Position numbers and translations under genes: made by a program | From: Choristoneura fumiferana | Lineage: Eukaryota > Arthropoda > Insecta > Lepidoptera > Tortricidae | DNA length: 64,000 bases | Direction: 5' to 3' | Assembly (NCBI RefSeq): GCF_025370935.1 | Contig: NC_133498.1 | Coordinates: forward strand, 8,142,980 to 8,206,979 | Shown here: positions 11,290-21,043 of the stretch, piece by piece | Numbering within the stretch: position 1 is the first letter of the stretch | Layout of the letters: each line of letters opens with the position of its first letter | Notes under the pieces: model-generated | The model's input: only the letters and a program-made list of their open reading frames with translations | What the model was told of the DNA's origin: nothing | Database searches by the model: none

Positions 11290-11465
11290 GAATGGAACAC
11301 AATAATAAATAAAAATTGGACTCATTTAAAAATATTAATAAAAGTAAAACAAACTAATAACTAAACTATAACTATAAGAAAATTAAAAAAGTATCCCCCG
11401 CGGCATGAACCCAAAGATGTTGGCAGCATTTCCTCGCTGTGTTGTGCGAGGAAGCTGCCAGCTCC
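11290..11465. repeat. Interspersed repeat J, uninterrupted copy
   Basis: 'aaactaataactaaactataacta…cccgcggcatgaacccaaagatg…gcagcatttcctcgctgt' matches 43190-43590 closely but lacks the 222-bp hAT-like element found there. It is therefore the empty-site paralogue for that insertion. Confidence 0.7.
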
Positions 11466-12147
11466 ACGGTTCTCTGTCCTATCCGAAAGACGTTTAAAGT
11501 GAAATTGATTATGAAAAGGTTCCACCTTGGTATGCGTTCAGCAGAGTATGCCGAAGACGTTAAGGTACGCGGCTCATTTTATACTTTTTATACATTTATA
11601 GGTTTTGAAACTCCATCTGCAAAATATTAGGTATCGCTAAGTATCCCGCGGGACTCCGGGACCCACGTAATAACCTTTTATTTTATTTTAATTGCGGCAT
11701 CAACAGCAATACAATATAGTTCCGGGATAAAAACTATCCTATGTCCTTCCCAGAGTCTCAAGCTATCTTCATACCAAATTTCATTTAAAAAATCGGTTCA
11801 GCGCTTTAAGCGATTTGATTATTTTCACATTTATATAGTAAGGATTCTGATGCATTCAACTATTATGTTAGGAAATTTATATTTTTACAGAAATTTGGCG
11901 TAATTACGCCTGAAATTATAAAATTCCCATAAACATATTTGTCGAAATTACGTCACTTCTAGTTCTAGCGTGATTAGCCGCAGCACTTCGGTTAACGTCT
12001 GACCGAAGTTAAAACGCCAAAACAAAACATGACGCAATTGCGGCAAACGTGTTGATAATAATTAAAAAAAGTATTTCAGGCGTAACTACGCAAAAATTCA
12101 GTTACGTAACTTCGATAAAGTGTGAATAAACCTTATATAAAACTCAT

Positions 12148-12574
12148 GGTACCATCAGCCAAATATGTGGTCTACCACCCTAAAGTTGATAATCGTTTGC
12201 ATGTCACAAAACAATAAATGCTAAATAGACTAGTCTGTCAAATTGAAAGTTCGACTTTAACAACATATTCATTTGATACGAAATTGTTTAAAAATTGATA
12301 GACCACTTATTTGGGTCAATCAACTATTTTACCGACACTTTGGGCGTCTCCTGCGTTTCCAAAATTGTCTCTGGCGTTACCAAAAAATCGTACTTTCAAC
12401 AAGATATTTCACGGTTAATAGGTTGAACTTACGAAGGATGGCATATATTCATGTATACCATCTATTAAATTACAGAAAAAAATGTTACTTACAAAAATCT
12501 GCAATTGTTTGAAAAATGTTGCGGACAGATTAATGTCGGTAAAAAGTTGATTGACCCATTTGGCTGATGATACC
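12148..12574. repeat. MITE family F carrying a family E insertion
   Basis: The outer element has ends GGTACCATCAGCCAAATATG and …ATTTGGCTGATGATACC. It is interrupted at 12313-12557 by family E, which duplicated ATTT. A copy without the insertion lies at 25428-25600 (…cttatttggctgatt…). Confidence 0.8.
12313..12557. repeat. MITE family E, copy 1
   Basis: A 245-bp element with inverted ends GGGTCAATCAAC / GTTGATTGACCC. It is flanked by the 4-bp target duplication ATTT (12309-12312 and 12558-12561). No transposase. The internal ORF shared by all three copies (RLNLRRMAYIHVYHLLNY type) is a by-product of the repeat. Confidence 0.85.
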
Positions 12575-13625
12575 TAAGTAAACTAAGTTTAGTATCCAAA
12601 CCTCTTACTTATATAATTGACGAATTAAATGTTTGTCGCTAGTTTTAGAATGAACGCGATTTCCAATGCGAAAACTTTTACATCAATTTACAAGTATTGC
12701 ACAAAGTTGATTGTGGACAACACTTAATATAAAATGATCCCAAAATTCCGTTACCGATAGCAGAACCTCTTATTATTACATAGGGTACCCTAAAATGATA
12801 AAATGTCACCCTCAAAGGCCTTCCGCTCACCGTCATTCAATAATTGCACAAAGTATAGATGTACACACATATAGGTACACATTAATATTATAAACATTTT
12901 AAAACCCTTAAAAATCCACCTTAACTCAAAGAAGTTCATTCTAAAGTGTCACTATTTAAAATCAAACTTAGGTCGTTTTCAAATTGACTCATTTAAGAAA
13001 AATAAAATATTCGTTCCATCGATAAACAGCTTTAACGGTTAAGTTTAAGTTTGAAAATGGCACTGCTATAGTTTTATTTGAATTCGGAACGAACAGCGCG
13101 TGCCACAAGGGTGCGCGTACGCATCGACCCCAAGTTTTTTTGAAATTGGAAGGAATGGCAGTTGACGGTTTACCGTTGAACGATGTAGACGTGTATGATA
13201 ATAATAATTAAGGAATAATAATAAGTGAGTTATTAAATTAAGGAATCGTAACATAAGTTAGTGACAGTGTTAGAATAAGAAGAGAAAAGTGTTTGTGTGA
13301 TTTAAAAAATACGTGATACTGGATTGCTGTCAACTTAAAGACATCTCACTTCAGAACAACAAATAAATTTTTGATAATACTCGTAATACAATTACTGCTC
13401 AATATAATTAAAAAACTATAAAAGCTCTTAACCACGATACAAAGAACAATTTAATTAAAGTGAACTAAGCTTTTATAAAACTTAACCGACCGAAGCTTTG
13501 CAACACCGTCTCGCAACTTAAAGAAAACCATAAAAGCACAACGGTCATGCTTTACAGCACACCCCTTTCTGAAGAATCCAACGGAAGCACGCTCTAAACA
13601 CCCGGGGAAACTCTACGCTTAAAAC
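12575..13625. other. Upstream flank and probable 5' UTR of spdo
   Basis: AT-rich DNA running into the spdo coding exon. No coding sequence is visible upstream of the ATG at 13626. The transcription start cannot be fixed; the leader may begin within roughly 13250-13550. No clear TATA box at a useful distance was found. Confidence 0.35.
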
Positions 13626-14734
13626 ATGGAATCGCCCAAAATAGTTTATAAATATTACTCTAATCCAGCCTTTTGCGGCCAAAGCGAGGGCTACAGTAAA
13701 TACGCCAGGACTCCGGATAGAAGAATGTCGCCTCTAGGTGGCAATTCTCCGAGGAAATACGATTATGGTAACCGCATTGTCAGAACAGATATATCTGACA
13801 ATCCGTTAAGAATGTCTCCAGCTGGGGCTTTAAGAAACAGAGATGAGCCACCAGAATTGCCACCTAAACCTCCAAAGTTTCAAAGGCATTTCCAAAGACA
13901 GTCCTCTTTAATATGTAAGCCTACCAGAACAGCTGTGAGGTGCCGATCAAGAAGTGAGGATCTAGAAATGGCACAATTCAAACTGGAGAAAACAAAGTAT
14001 GACAGAAACGCTGAGAGCGACGATGGACTGGAAGACAGCAGGCAGAAACATAGATATGAAGTCATAAGAGACTTTGACGATTTAGTAGACTATTCTCCAA
14101 CCAAAAAGAGGATAATAGAAGCAGATGCCAATGAAATAGATGAATATAACGTCGATGCGCCCGACGAGAATGAAATGAAAGAAATACCGACGGAAATAGT
14201 GAAAACTGTTAATGGTAAACTACACAGATACGCTATAGTTCCCTCTGATGATGATGAACCGGTTAGAAAACACGTTGCTATTACAAGTCCTGTTATGAAT
14301 AAGAAGAATTTGATAGCTACACAGAAATTGCACGAGCTTTTGTCGACTCCTAGGAAATTGAAGAGTTATGCTAGCCAGCCTTCTGTGAGGATAACTCCGA
14401 ACAAGACCATAAGCCCTATTAGATTTACAGAGACTCCTCAAAGGATAGTATCAAGTACTCCAACTCGAGGAGTTACTCCGTCAAAATCGTGTGCGAATTT
14501 AACGTCCTCAAGAAACCCTGCGTCCCCAATTTCACCGAAAGCACAGCAGAAGCTGAACTATGGGACACCTGGTGAATTCGAAAGGCCTGACGTGTTTGTA
14601 ACCAGTTTCAGAGAGAAGAGTAGAGAGAGAAGTTTTGATCTGGATCGGAGGGAAGCGAGTCGAGAGAGCAGGAGGGAGTATGATAGGAGAAGTCCTAAGA
14701 AGGATAAGAAGAGTACTGCTATTATTATTCCTAG
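13626..14734 (+). CDS. spdo: spdo exon 1: cytoplasmic N-terminal region
   Basis: The ATG follows 'cttaaaac' (A at -3) and opens the longest frame in the window. It encodes residues 1-369 plus two bases. The exon contains YSNPAF, several RxxSP-type phosphosite-like motifs and an Arg/Glu-rich stretch (about 328-357) before the junction. The frame would stop in TAA at the donor (ccta|ggtaagt region), so the splice ends the exon at AG|gtaagt. Confidence 0.8.
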
Positions 14735-17700
14735 GTAAGTGATAGGTTTTAGGCAAAATGACCCAATCATGACCCAGGGTGGAACCTTTGTGCTACTAAT
14801 GCCATGTTGACATCTCATACTTTTGTAAAGTTCCACTCTGGATCATGACTCATTGCTACCTACACTCTACAGATCATATTTGTCGTGAAATATTGTGACG
14901 AGGTTCTATAGTTATATGATTAGAGTTTCGTCCATCTGTCAAGATCCATTTTCACAGAAAGGCGTAACAGTATCAAACTGAAATTAATAACGAATACTTA
15001 GGTTTGCTATCCCATGAAAAAGATTTTTTTTATTTGAAGGTCCTTGTTTAATTGTTATACCTAAGTCGAAAATTCTTCAAGTTAACGTGTTTTTGCTTCA
15101 AAATGCATGAAAAAAGTACAAATCTGATGTTACAATAAGCAGCATGTTATCCGTAGTGTGTCCAAATCCATCCATACTAATATTATAAATGCGAAAGTCT
15201 GTGTGTTTGTATGGTTGTCGAAACGAAACGAAGGATCGACGTGACTTTTGGCATAGAGATAGTTTGTGGGCCGGACAGTGCAGTGACATAGGCTACTTTT
15301 TATGACGAAAAATGCACAGTTCCCGAGGGAACAGCGCGCGATAACCGAATTCCACACGAGCGAAGCCGCGGGCAAAAGCTAGTTTTATTATAATTGCATG
15401 CATTCACGGTTCTGTGGATCATTACGGCTATAAAGTTTTATGCGATTTCTCAAAAGTATTTTTTAGATACAGTTTTGTCATGACAGCAGGGCCGGACAAC
15501 AAAGTGATCCTAGGGTTCCGTTTTTACCAACTAAGGCACAGTACCCTGAAAAATACCAAAAACAATACTGGCTTTTCCAGGGTGGCAGCTCCTCCGTCAG
15601 TATACTCCGACGAAACCTACAAGTCCTTTACGAGCGTGAAGACCGTCAGCGCTGCGGCCGCCTCGCTCACCATCGCAGCGCTGATGCTGACCCTGTGCGG
15701 CGGGCTCACCACTGGACTCAGTTTCTACATGATGTATACGGTAAAAACAGTTAGGGGTGACCTGTCGTTTTGCCGAGTTTAATTAGGCAGATTTTCGTTT
15801 CGCAGACAACTATTGACAGATTTTTCTTTTGGCCGAGCAACGTTTGGTATAATTTCGTTACGCCTATTATTTGTTTCGCCGAGTAGTCGGTAGGAAGAAT
15901 AGCGATATGCAGATTTACTTTTAGTCGATTGTTTGTTTCGTAATTGTTTCAGTTGATCGAGCAACTGTTCGCCGAAACACGATAAGCAGAGTTATCGCAT
16001 GACATCAAAATGTGTGGTTAGGTGCGATGACGAGCGTCAGCGAAGAGTGTTAGGTAGAATTGTGACCAACAATGCCAGAACCGAACTGCTGGCGTCGCGA
16101 ATTATTTAGTTTGTTTTGACTTCAATATAAAATAAACCCAAATTCGAAAGCGAAAAGTTGTTCGAGCAAACGTTGAATATTTGTAGTGATTAATCGGCTA
16201 AACGAATTTCTGTTAATTGTTGTTCGGCTTACTGACTCAGAAGCCAACTGCCTACTAAAGGTTGAGTTACGAAACGTTAGTCTGCGAAACAATACATCTG
16301 CGTACAAATTCATCGGCGTACCGTTACTCGGCGAAACTTGGTCTGCCAATCAATAATCTGCGTAAAAATTGTCGGCGAATCATTAGGTAACCATACGGTA
16401 AAAGCAGTTAGGGTCTCCCTACATAATAAATTATATCCGAGGCCGCATTTAAGGCTGCTTGTAGACGTCCGCTGCTTTTACCGGACAACGGGCCGTCTAT
16501 AAATGGATATCCTTGTATACATGTAATATTTTTACCGGATGGAAGTCATCAAGTAGACGGGAGCTAATAAACAAAACCTACCAAGAGCGTGTCGGACACG
16601 CCCAAAATAGGGCTCCGTAGCCATTACGAAAGTACTTAGTAAGTATTGTGAAAATAATAGTTAACAAGACAAAGAGCGTACAAAGGCGAACTTATCCCAT
16701 AAAAGGGATGTCTTCCAGTTTGTATTAAGAGCTTGCATTAATAATGAAATATTTAGGACTTTTGTTTAAGTTATTATTGTGTTTTTAATTAGAGCGATCT
16801 GTTCAGGTGGGGCGTCGCTACTACCTTGACTTCGGAGTGCTGGCGGGCTTCACGTGCTTTCTGCTAGGGCTGCTTGGGCTGCGCTCGCGCAGGCAACAGT
16901 TGCTTCCTAACCGGAATTACATCTCTGGTAAGTGCAGCGTTCAAGATTAAATGGTGAATTTTTTTAAATATTTTTTTTACTTACATAATTGCGGTGGGCA
17001 ATTTTTTTTTTACTTTTGTTGAATATAATCACTTGTTGAGATACAGCTTCGGATTAGGATTTCAATGATACAAGAGGCACCTAGTTATATTCAATAACTA
17101 AGTAGCTATGCGATATTGAAAAAAAAGTCGCCACCAAAATTACAATAGTGACAGCGAAATGAGGGCTATCGTTTTTTTCACTAGATGGCGCACTGTTGCG
17201 TGAGGTTTTTAAGTGTGGCTTTCAAAGTCTGTTATTACGGGCGTGAAAGCAAAGTTTAGATTAAATCATATTCAATACACCTTAAAACCGTACCATATCG
17301 AGCATGCCACAGTGTTCCATAGTCCCCGTTTGTTCGGAAAAAAGGGAGGACAAAGGTTTCCGAAAGACATAACTGTCTCAAAACACAGACATTCATTGCC
17401 CCGGAACGCATATTTGCCATAATTAATTTCAGATATTGCAAAATATTCACAAAATTATTCTAATTATAAATAACCGCGTAGCTCACCAAAAACTATGAGA
17501 TTTGACATGTCGGAGACCTCACGCTACACTAGCGCCTCTAGCGGTGAATTCATACGCGATAGCCCTCATTACGTCTTTATCATTTTCATAGGTAATTAGT
17601 TTGAAATTACGAACTATTTACTATGATTACACTTACGTTTGTTTAGCACTGGTGTTTACCCGTGGCTTCGCATACCAACGTAACTCATTAGATAAGAACA

Positions 17701-18348
17701 ACAGTTAGAATTGAAATTCCGGGATTTTCTACATCGTTGTTTTTATTGACGTTGCATTATATTATAAACAACCAGTGCCAAATTTCGTGACTTCATACCC
17801 TGGGGTTGTTATTTCAAGATTTTATCCATACCTATTCCGCAGGAATATCTAGAATAAGTTGCCAAGAGGCCCGCCTCTCTTTTTTAATTAGTTTTAGTTT
17901 TAGTTATTTTAATTTAATAGTAGTTTTAGTCCTATGGATATTTTGTATTTTCTTAATATTTTCTTAATAATTTATTGCCTAAGCTTTATTCCAGAGGTCC
18001 AGCTATCTGCTTACCAAATTTCATTCAAATCCGTCCAGCCGTTTTAGCGTGAACAGAATACACACAAACTTTCGCATTCATAATATTACTAGGATTAATA
18101 AAGTCTCATTCACTGTCTTTCCAGGGTACATCGTGCTATCTTCCTTCTCGCTCCTCAGCGCGTTTGGGCTCCTCTTACTCCTGTCCATGCAACCGCAGCC
18201 CGGCACGGCGCTGAGCGACATAACCTCCGGCGCTGTCTGCGCTGTCAGCGCTTTATCGCTGTTTGTGGCGTCGCTAGGCGTCCTAGCATCGTACTGCTGT
18301 GCTAGGGACCCGCCTGACAACAGGGTTGGGACTGCTAGGTGGTACTGA
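13626..18348 (+). CDS. spdo: Sanpodo-like four-pass membrane protein (whole gene)
   Basis: The coding sequence joins 13626-14734, 15581-15740, 16807-16927 and 18125-18348. The phases (2, 0, 1) close exactly to give 537 residues, near the size of fly Sanpodo. Seen: a long hydrophilic N-terminus rich in Ser, Pro, Arg and Lys, with YSNPAF at residues 11-16 and a proline cluster (PPELPPKPPK) near 80. Four hydrophobic segments follow, at about 395-421, 430-448, 465-485 and 498-520, and then a short tail ending TARWY. Known: Sanpodo is a four-pass protein that promotes Notch signalling in asymmetrically dividing cells, and Numb recognises its N-terminal NPAF-type motif and drives endocytosis. Inferred: this is the lepidopteran orthologue, acting at plasma membrane and endosomes. 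The assignment rests on the motif and topology; a different four-pass family with an NPxF motif is the main alternative. Confidence 0.75.
14735..15580 (+). other. spdo: spdo intron 1
   Basis: It contains a partly palindromic repeat (14775-14845: 'ggtggaacctttgtgctact…gtaaagttccactctgg'), related to 9425-9500. An interspersed repeat follows at 15160-15385, from 'actaatattataaatgcg' to 'gccgcgggcaaaagctagt'. The 3' end is 'tactggcttttccag'. Confidence 0.5.
15581..15740 (+). CDS. spdo: spdo exon 2: first membrane segment
   Basis: Follows 'ggcttttccag' and ends TATACG|gtaaaa. It completes Arg370 and encodes a short polar stretch (SVYSDETYKSFTSVKT) and then a hydrophobic helix ending SFYMMYT. The donor is followed by 'acagttaggg', a sequence repeated 657 bp downstream around an insertion. 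Confidence 0.8.
15757..16392. mobile_element. 636-bp insertion flanked by a 21-bp duplication
   Basis: The 21-bp sequence spanning the exon 2 donor (ATACGGTAAAAACAGTTAGG and the next G, 15736-15756) reappears at 16393-16413 with one change (A to G). The DNA between is a degenerate mosaic of 'cgtttcgccga'-like motifs on both strands. Its composition resembles 62660-62880. A long target-site duplication suggests a retroposed or similar insertion, but no coding region or tail identifies the class. Confidence 0.6.
16807..16927 (+). CDS. spdo: spdo exon 3: second membrane segment
   Basis: Acceptor 'atctgttcag', donor TCTG|gtaagt. Encodes VGRRYYLDFGVLAGFTCFLL, then a Leu/Gly-rich stretch and a basic loop (RSRRQ). 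Phase 0 in, phase 1 out. Confidence 0.8.
16928..18124 (+). other. spdo: spdo intron 3, repeat-filled
   Basis: It holds MITE family A copy 2 (17159-17569) and an interspersed repeat at about 17645-18100, running from 'ctggtgtttacccgtggctt' to 'tttcgcattcataatatt'. The second ends only 25-30 bp before exon 4, so the repeat abuts the acceptor 'actgtctttccag'. Confidence 0.6.
17159..17569. repeat. MITE family A, copy 2
   Basis: Ends AT-GAGGGCTATCG and CGATAGCCCTC-AT, 411 bp, inside spdo intron 3. Same orientation as copy 1. Confidence 0.85.
18125..18348 (+). CDS. spdo: spdo exon 4: last two membrane segments and stop
   Basis: Acceptor 'tgtctttccag'. It completes Gly464 and encodes a helix (YIVLSSFSLLSAFGLLLLLS), a short loop (QPQPGTALSD), a fourth helix rich in Ala, Val and Ser, and a tail ending TARWY and TGA. 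GC-rich third positions set it apart from the flanking intron. Confidence 0.8.
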
Positions 18349-18460
18349 TTAAGAAACGCTATCAATGTTCTTAACAAATATTTAGCCTTTGCAGCGAAAA
18401 TGTGTAGTAGATTAGACGCTACTCAGAAAGTAGTGCTATCTCTTTCTGTATTACGGTACT

Positions 18461-18632
18461 GTAAACTCAGGTTTCTATAGTCCCAAGCGTTCATCAATTA
18501 GTCCAAAAAGTCTATTGGATTAGGCTGCCATGAACCTCCAAGATGACGTTAGCAGTTCCGTTATTGTTCGAAATGTTAAAAATCCGTTTGGACTAATTGA
18601 TGAACGCTGGGACTATAGAAACCTGAGTTTAC
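18461..18632. repeat. Foldback element in the spdo 3' flank
   Basis: 'gtaaactcaggtttctatag' at the left is answered by 'ctatagaaacctgagtttac' at the right. Further pairing covers 'gcgttcatcaattagtcc'. 172 bp, starting 113 bp after the spdo stop and probably within its 3' UTR. Confidence 0.75.
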
Positions 18633-18875
18633 GGGAATTACCAACACTATTTTCTCTGTCATGTCATGATTGAAAATAAGTGAGCTAACACAATTCGGTG
18701 CGGTTATAAAAGTATTCGGTTACTCCTTACAATAAAGTACTCCCATACATAATGTTATCTTTGAAATTGTAGAGATTCTATACTTTTTGCCCGTGTCACT
18801 TGAAAATGTATAATCTAATCGCCATTTACTACGAAGTCTGAAGTTTGCATCGAGGCATTCCTTTCACGCTAATTT

Positions 18876-19480
18876 TTTTTTTTATACAATATAAGCTTGC
18901 GTTTGGCCACAATCAGGCCTGATGGAAAGCGAGGATGAGGCCTACGATGGAGCACGCTTGCCTAGTAAATGCTCATTCACCCTAGACGTGAAAGCGGCCA
19001 AATTGTAGTGTTCAGGAAACACAGTCGCAGGCGGGGAATGAGGGCTATCGCGTATGAATTCGCCACTAGAGGCGCTAGTGTAGCGTGAGGTCTCCGAATT
19101 GTTAAATCTCATAGTTTTTGGGTGAGCTACGCGAGTTTATTTATAATTAGAATAATTTTGTGAATATTTTGCAATATCTGAAATTAATTATGGCAAATAT
19201 GCGTTCCGGGGCAATGAATGTCTGTGTTTTAAGACAGTTTTATCTTTCGGAAACCTTTGTCTTCGCTTTTTTCCGAACAAAACGGGGACTATGCAACACT
19301 GTGGCATGCTCGATATTTTTATGGTACAGTTTTAAGGTGTATTAAATATGATTTTAATCTAAACTTTGTTTTCACGCCCGTAATAACAGACTTTGAAAGC
19401 CATACTGAAAAACCTCACGCAACATTGCGCCATCTAGTGAGACAAAAAACGATAGCCCTCATTCCACTCCTTTACTGTGC
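18876..19480. repeat. Repeat M interrupted by MITE family A copy 3
   Basis: 'cttgcgtttggccacaatca…cacagtcgcaggcggg' matches 28810-28985. It is broken by the MITE at 19038-19462, after which 'tccactcc' continues. The uninterrupted paralogue reads 'gcagggaattccactcc' (28961-28977). Confidence 0.8.
19038..19462. repeat. MITE family A, copy 3 (inverted)
   Basis: Same termini and AT flanks as the other copies, reverse orientation. Comparison with 28961-28977 shows that the insertion duplicated AT. Confidence 0.9.
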
Positions 19481-19824
19481 GGTTGATGAAGGAAGAGCGA
19501 AAACGCTGTGCGGATTTTTTTAAATTTTATTAGGAGAATAAGAGGGATGGTATGTCGCGAACTTCATTTTAACTATTAGGGGGTAACCACACTTTACCGA
19601 AATTACGGACGAACACACTTTGCTAAGATTACGCGAGTCAATTTGGCGTAATTACGCCTGCAATGCTGCTTTAATTACTACCAACATTTGCTGAAATTAC
19701 GTCACGTTTTGAGTATAACCGAACTTCGGTTAGGCGGTAACTGAAGTTAGTAATCACGCCAATACTTGACGTTTTTTCCCGCGAATGTGTAACTTATTAT
19801 TATAATTGAAACAGGCTTTGTAAA

Positions 19825-19942
19825 GTGCAAAATTCGAACTTCATATCTTGCCGTTGCGCTGACGCTATACTACTCGTACTATTTATTAAGTGTGAGAGGG
19901 ACGGAAGATACGACAAAAACTTCGATTTTCGTAGTAGCCCCC
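19825..19942. repeat. 'CTACGAA' palindromic MITE, copy 3
   Basis: A diverged copy: left arm 'aaagtgcaaaattcgaactt', right arm 'aacttcgattttcgtagtag', centre 'tactatttattaagtgtgag'. Confidence 0.6.
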
Positions 19943-20002
19943 CGTATTGCAGGCGTAATGCTAATGACTAATGAATTCACAGAACAATAAGGGTTTATAA
20001 AT

Positions 20003-20110
20003 CAATAAGGGTTTCTTGACCGGCGAAATATCGCTAGATGGCGTTAGTATCGACAGTCGAGAGGTCCGTTGGACAGTTCTTGTTTGCGATTGGCTATGCG
20101 AGCGGTGAGA
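20003..20110. repeat. Partial ATGAGGG foldback element
   Basis: 'atcaataagggtttcttgac' then 'ggcgaaatatcgctagatgg' repeats the left half of the element at 4156-4320. The right arm is absent. Confidence 0.5.
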
Positions 20111-20134
20111 AGACGCTGACGTTCGACAAACGCT

Positions 20135-20558
20135 ATGAGGGCTATCGTTTTTTGTCTCACTAGATGGCGCACTGTTGCGTGAGGTTTTTAAGTATGGCTT
20201 TCAAAGTCTGTTATTACGGGCGTGAAAACAAAGTTTAGATTAAAATCATATTTAATACACCTTAAAACCGTACCATAAAAATATCGAGCATGCCACAGTG
20301 TTGCAAAGTCCCCGTTTTGTTCGGAAAAAGGGAGGACAAAGGTTTCCGAAAGACAAAACTGTCTCAAAACACAGACATTCATTGCCCCGGAACGCATATT
20401 TGACATAATTAATTTCAGATATTGCAAAATATTCACAAAATAATTCTAATTATAAATAAACCCGCGTAGCTCACCCAAAAACTATGAGATTTGACATTTC
20501 GGAGACCTCACGCTACACTAGCGCCTCTAGCGGCGAATTCATTTGCGATAGCCCTCAT
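20135..20558. repeat. MITE family A, copy 4
   Basis: AT-GAGGGCTATCG…GCCCTC-AT, 424 bp, same orientation as copies 1 and 2. Immediately followed by a GC-rich patch. Confidence 0.85.
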
Positions 20559-20715
20559 TGACACCGCGTCGACGCTGCGCGGGCGCCCGAAAGACGCCAC
20601 TGGCGTCGTAGCACCGCAGCGTGAACGTAACGTTACGTCGACGCTGCGCGGGCGTTTACTAGACAGACGACGACGCTCGAAAGACGCTAAGTGGGCCCGG
20701 GCCCTAAAGTATGAT
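20559..20715. repeat. GC-rich patch with a 19-bp direct repeat
   Basis: CGTCGACGCTGCGCGGGCG occurs at 20567-20585 and again at 20636-20654. 'gaaagacgc' also recurs (20590 and 20685 areas). ORFs on both strands are long only because stop codons are rare in GC-rich DNA; no protein family is evident. Confidence 0.5.
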
Positions 20716-20764
20716 CGAGCAAGCAATGAAGGTCTTCTGAGAGGTGAACCGATAGATGGCATTA

Positions 20765-21043
20765 GGGCGTTTTCAAAAAAGCGTACTTAACCTTTATTTT
20801 TTTGAAATTTTGGATATAATATGATTTACCTACTTAGAATCAAGAACACAATCGATTCTAATCGTTTAAAAGTCAGTTTTGTCACGCCTATCTGAGTGTA
20901 TGAAAAAAACGTCGCAAAACTGACTTTTTTTTGGAAACATTTTTTAAACTATCGAAATCGATTGTACTCTTGATTCTTGAGTAGGAAAAGCCATATATTT
21001 TTCCAAAATTAAAAAAAGGTACACTTTTTTTTTTAAAACGCCC
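20765..21043. repeat. TIR element 'GGGCGTTTT'
   Basis: GGGCGTTTT…AAAACGCCC, with inner pairs 'agaatcaagaac' / 'cttgattct', 'atcgatt' / 'aatcgat' and 'aaaagtcagttttg' / 'aaaactgactttt'. A 279-bp foldback with no coding sequence. Confidence 0.65.

Noticed and set aside
12273..12512. ORF shared with 30865-31200 and 39262-39486
   Set aside because: It is the interior of MITE family E; the frame is not conserved to a common start or stop.
14220..14836. Several minus-strand ORFs of 73-92 codons
   Set aside because: They are antisense to spdo exon 1 and show leucine/serine runs produced by reading its purine-rich codons backwards.
20188..20436. Repeated 'MNILQYLKLIMANMRSGAMNVCV'-type ORF (also at 3732, 17256, 19160, 57427)
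   Set aside because: It occurs in every MITE A copy, with frame and length changing between copies, and so reflects the repeat, not a gene.
20491..20790. 99-codon plus-strand and 84-codon minus-strand ORFs
   Set aside because: They are open because the patch is GC-rich and because MITE ends contribute codons; there is no protein-like composition or splice context.
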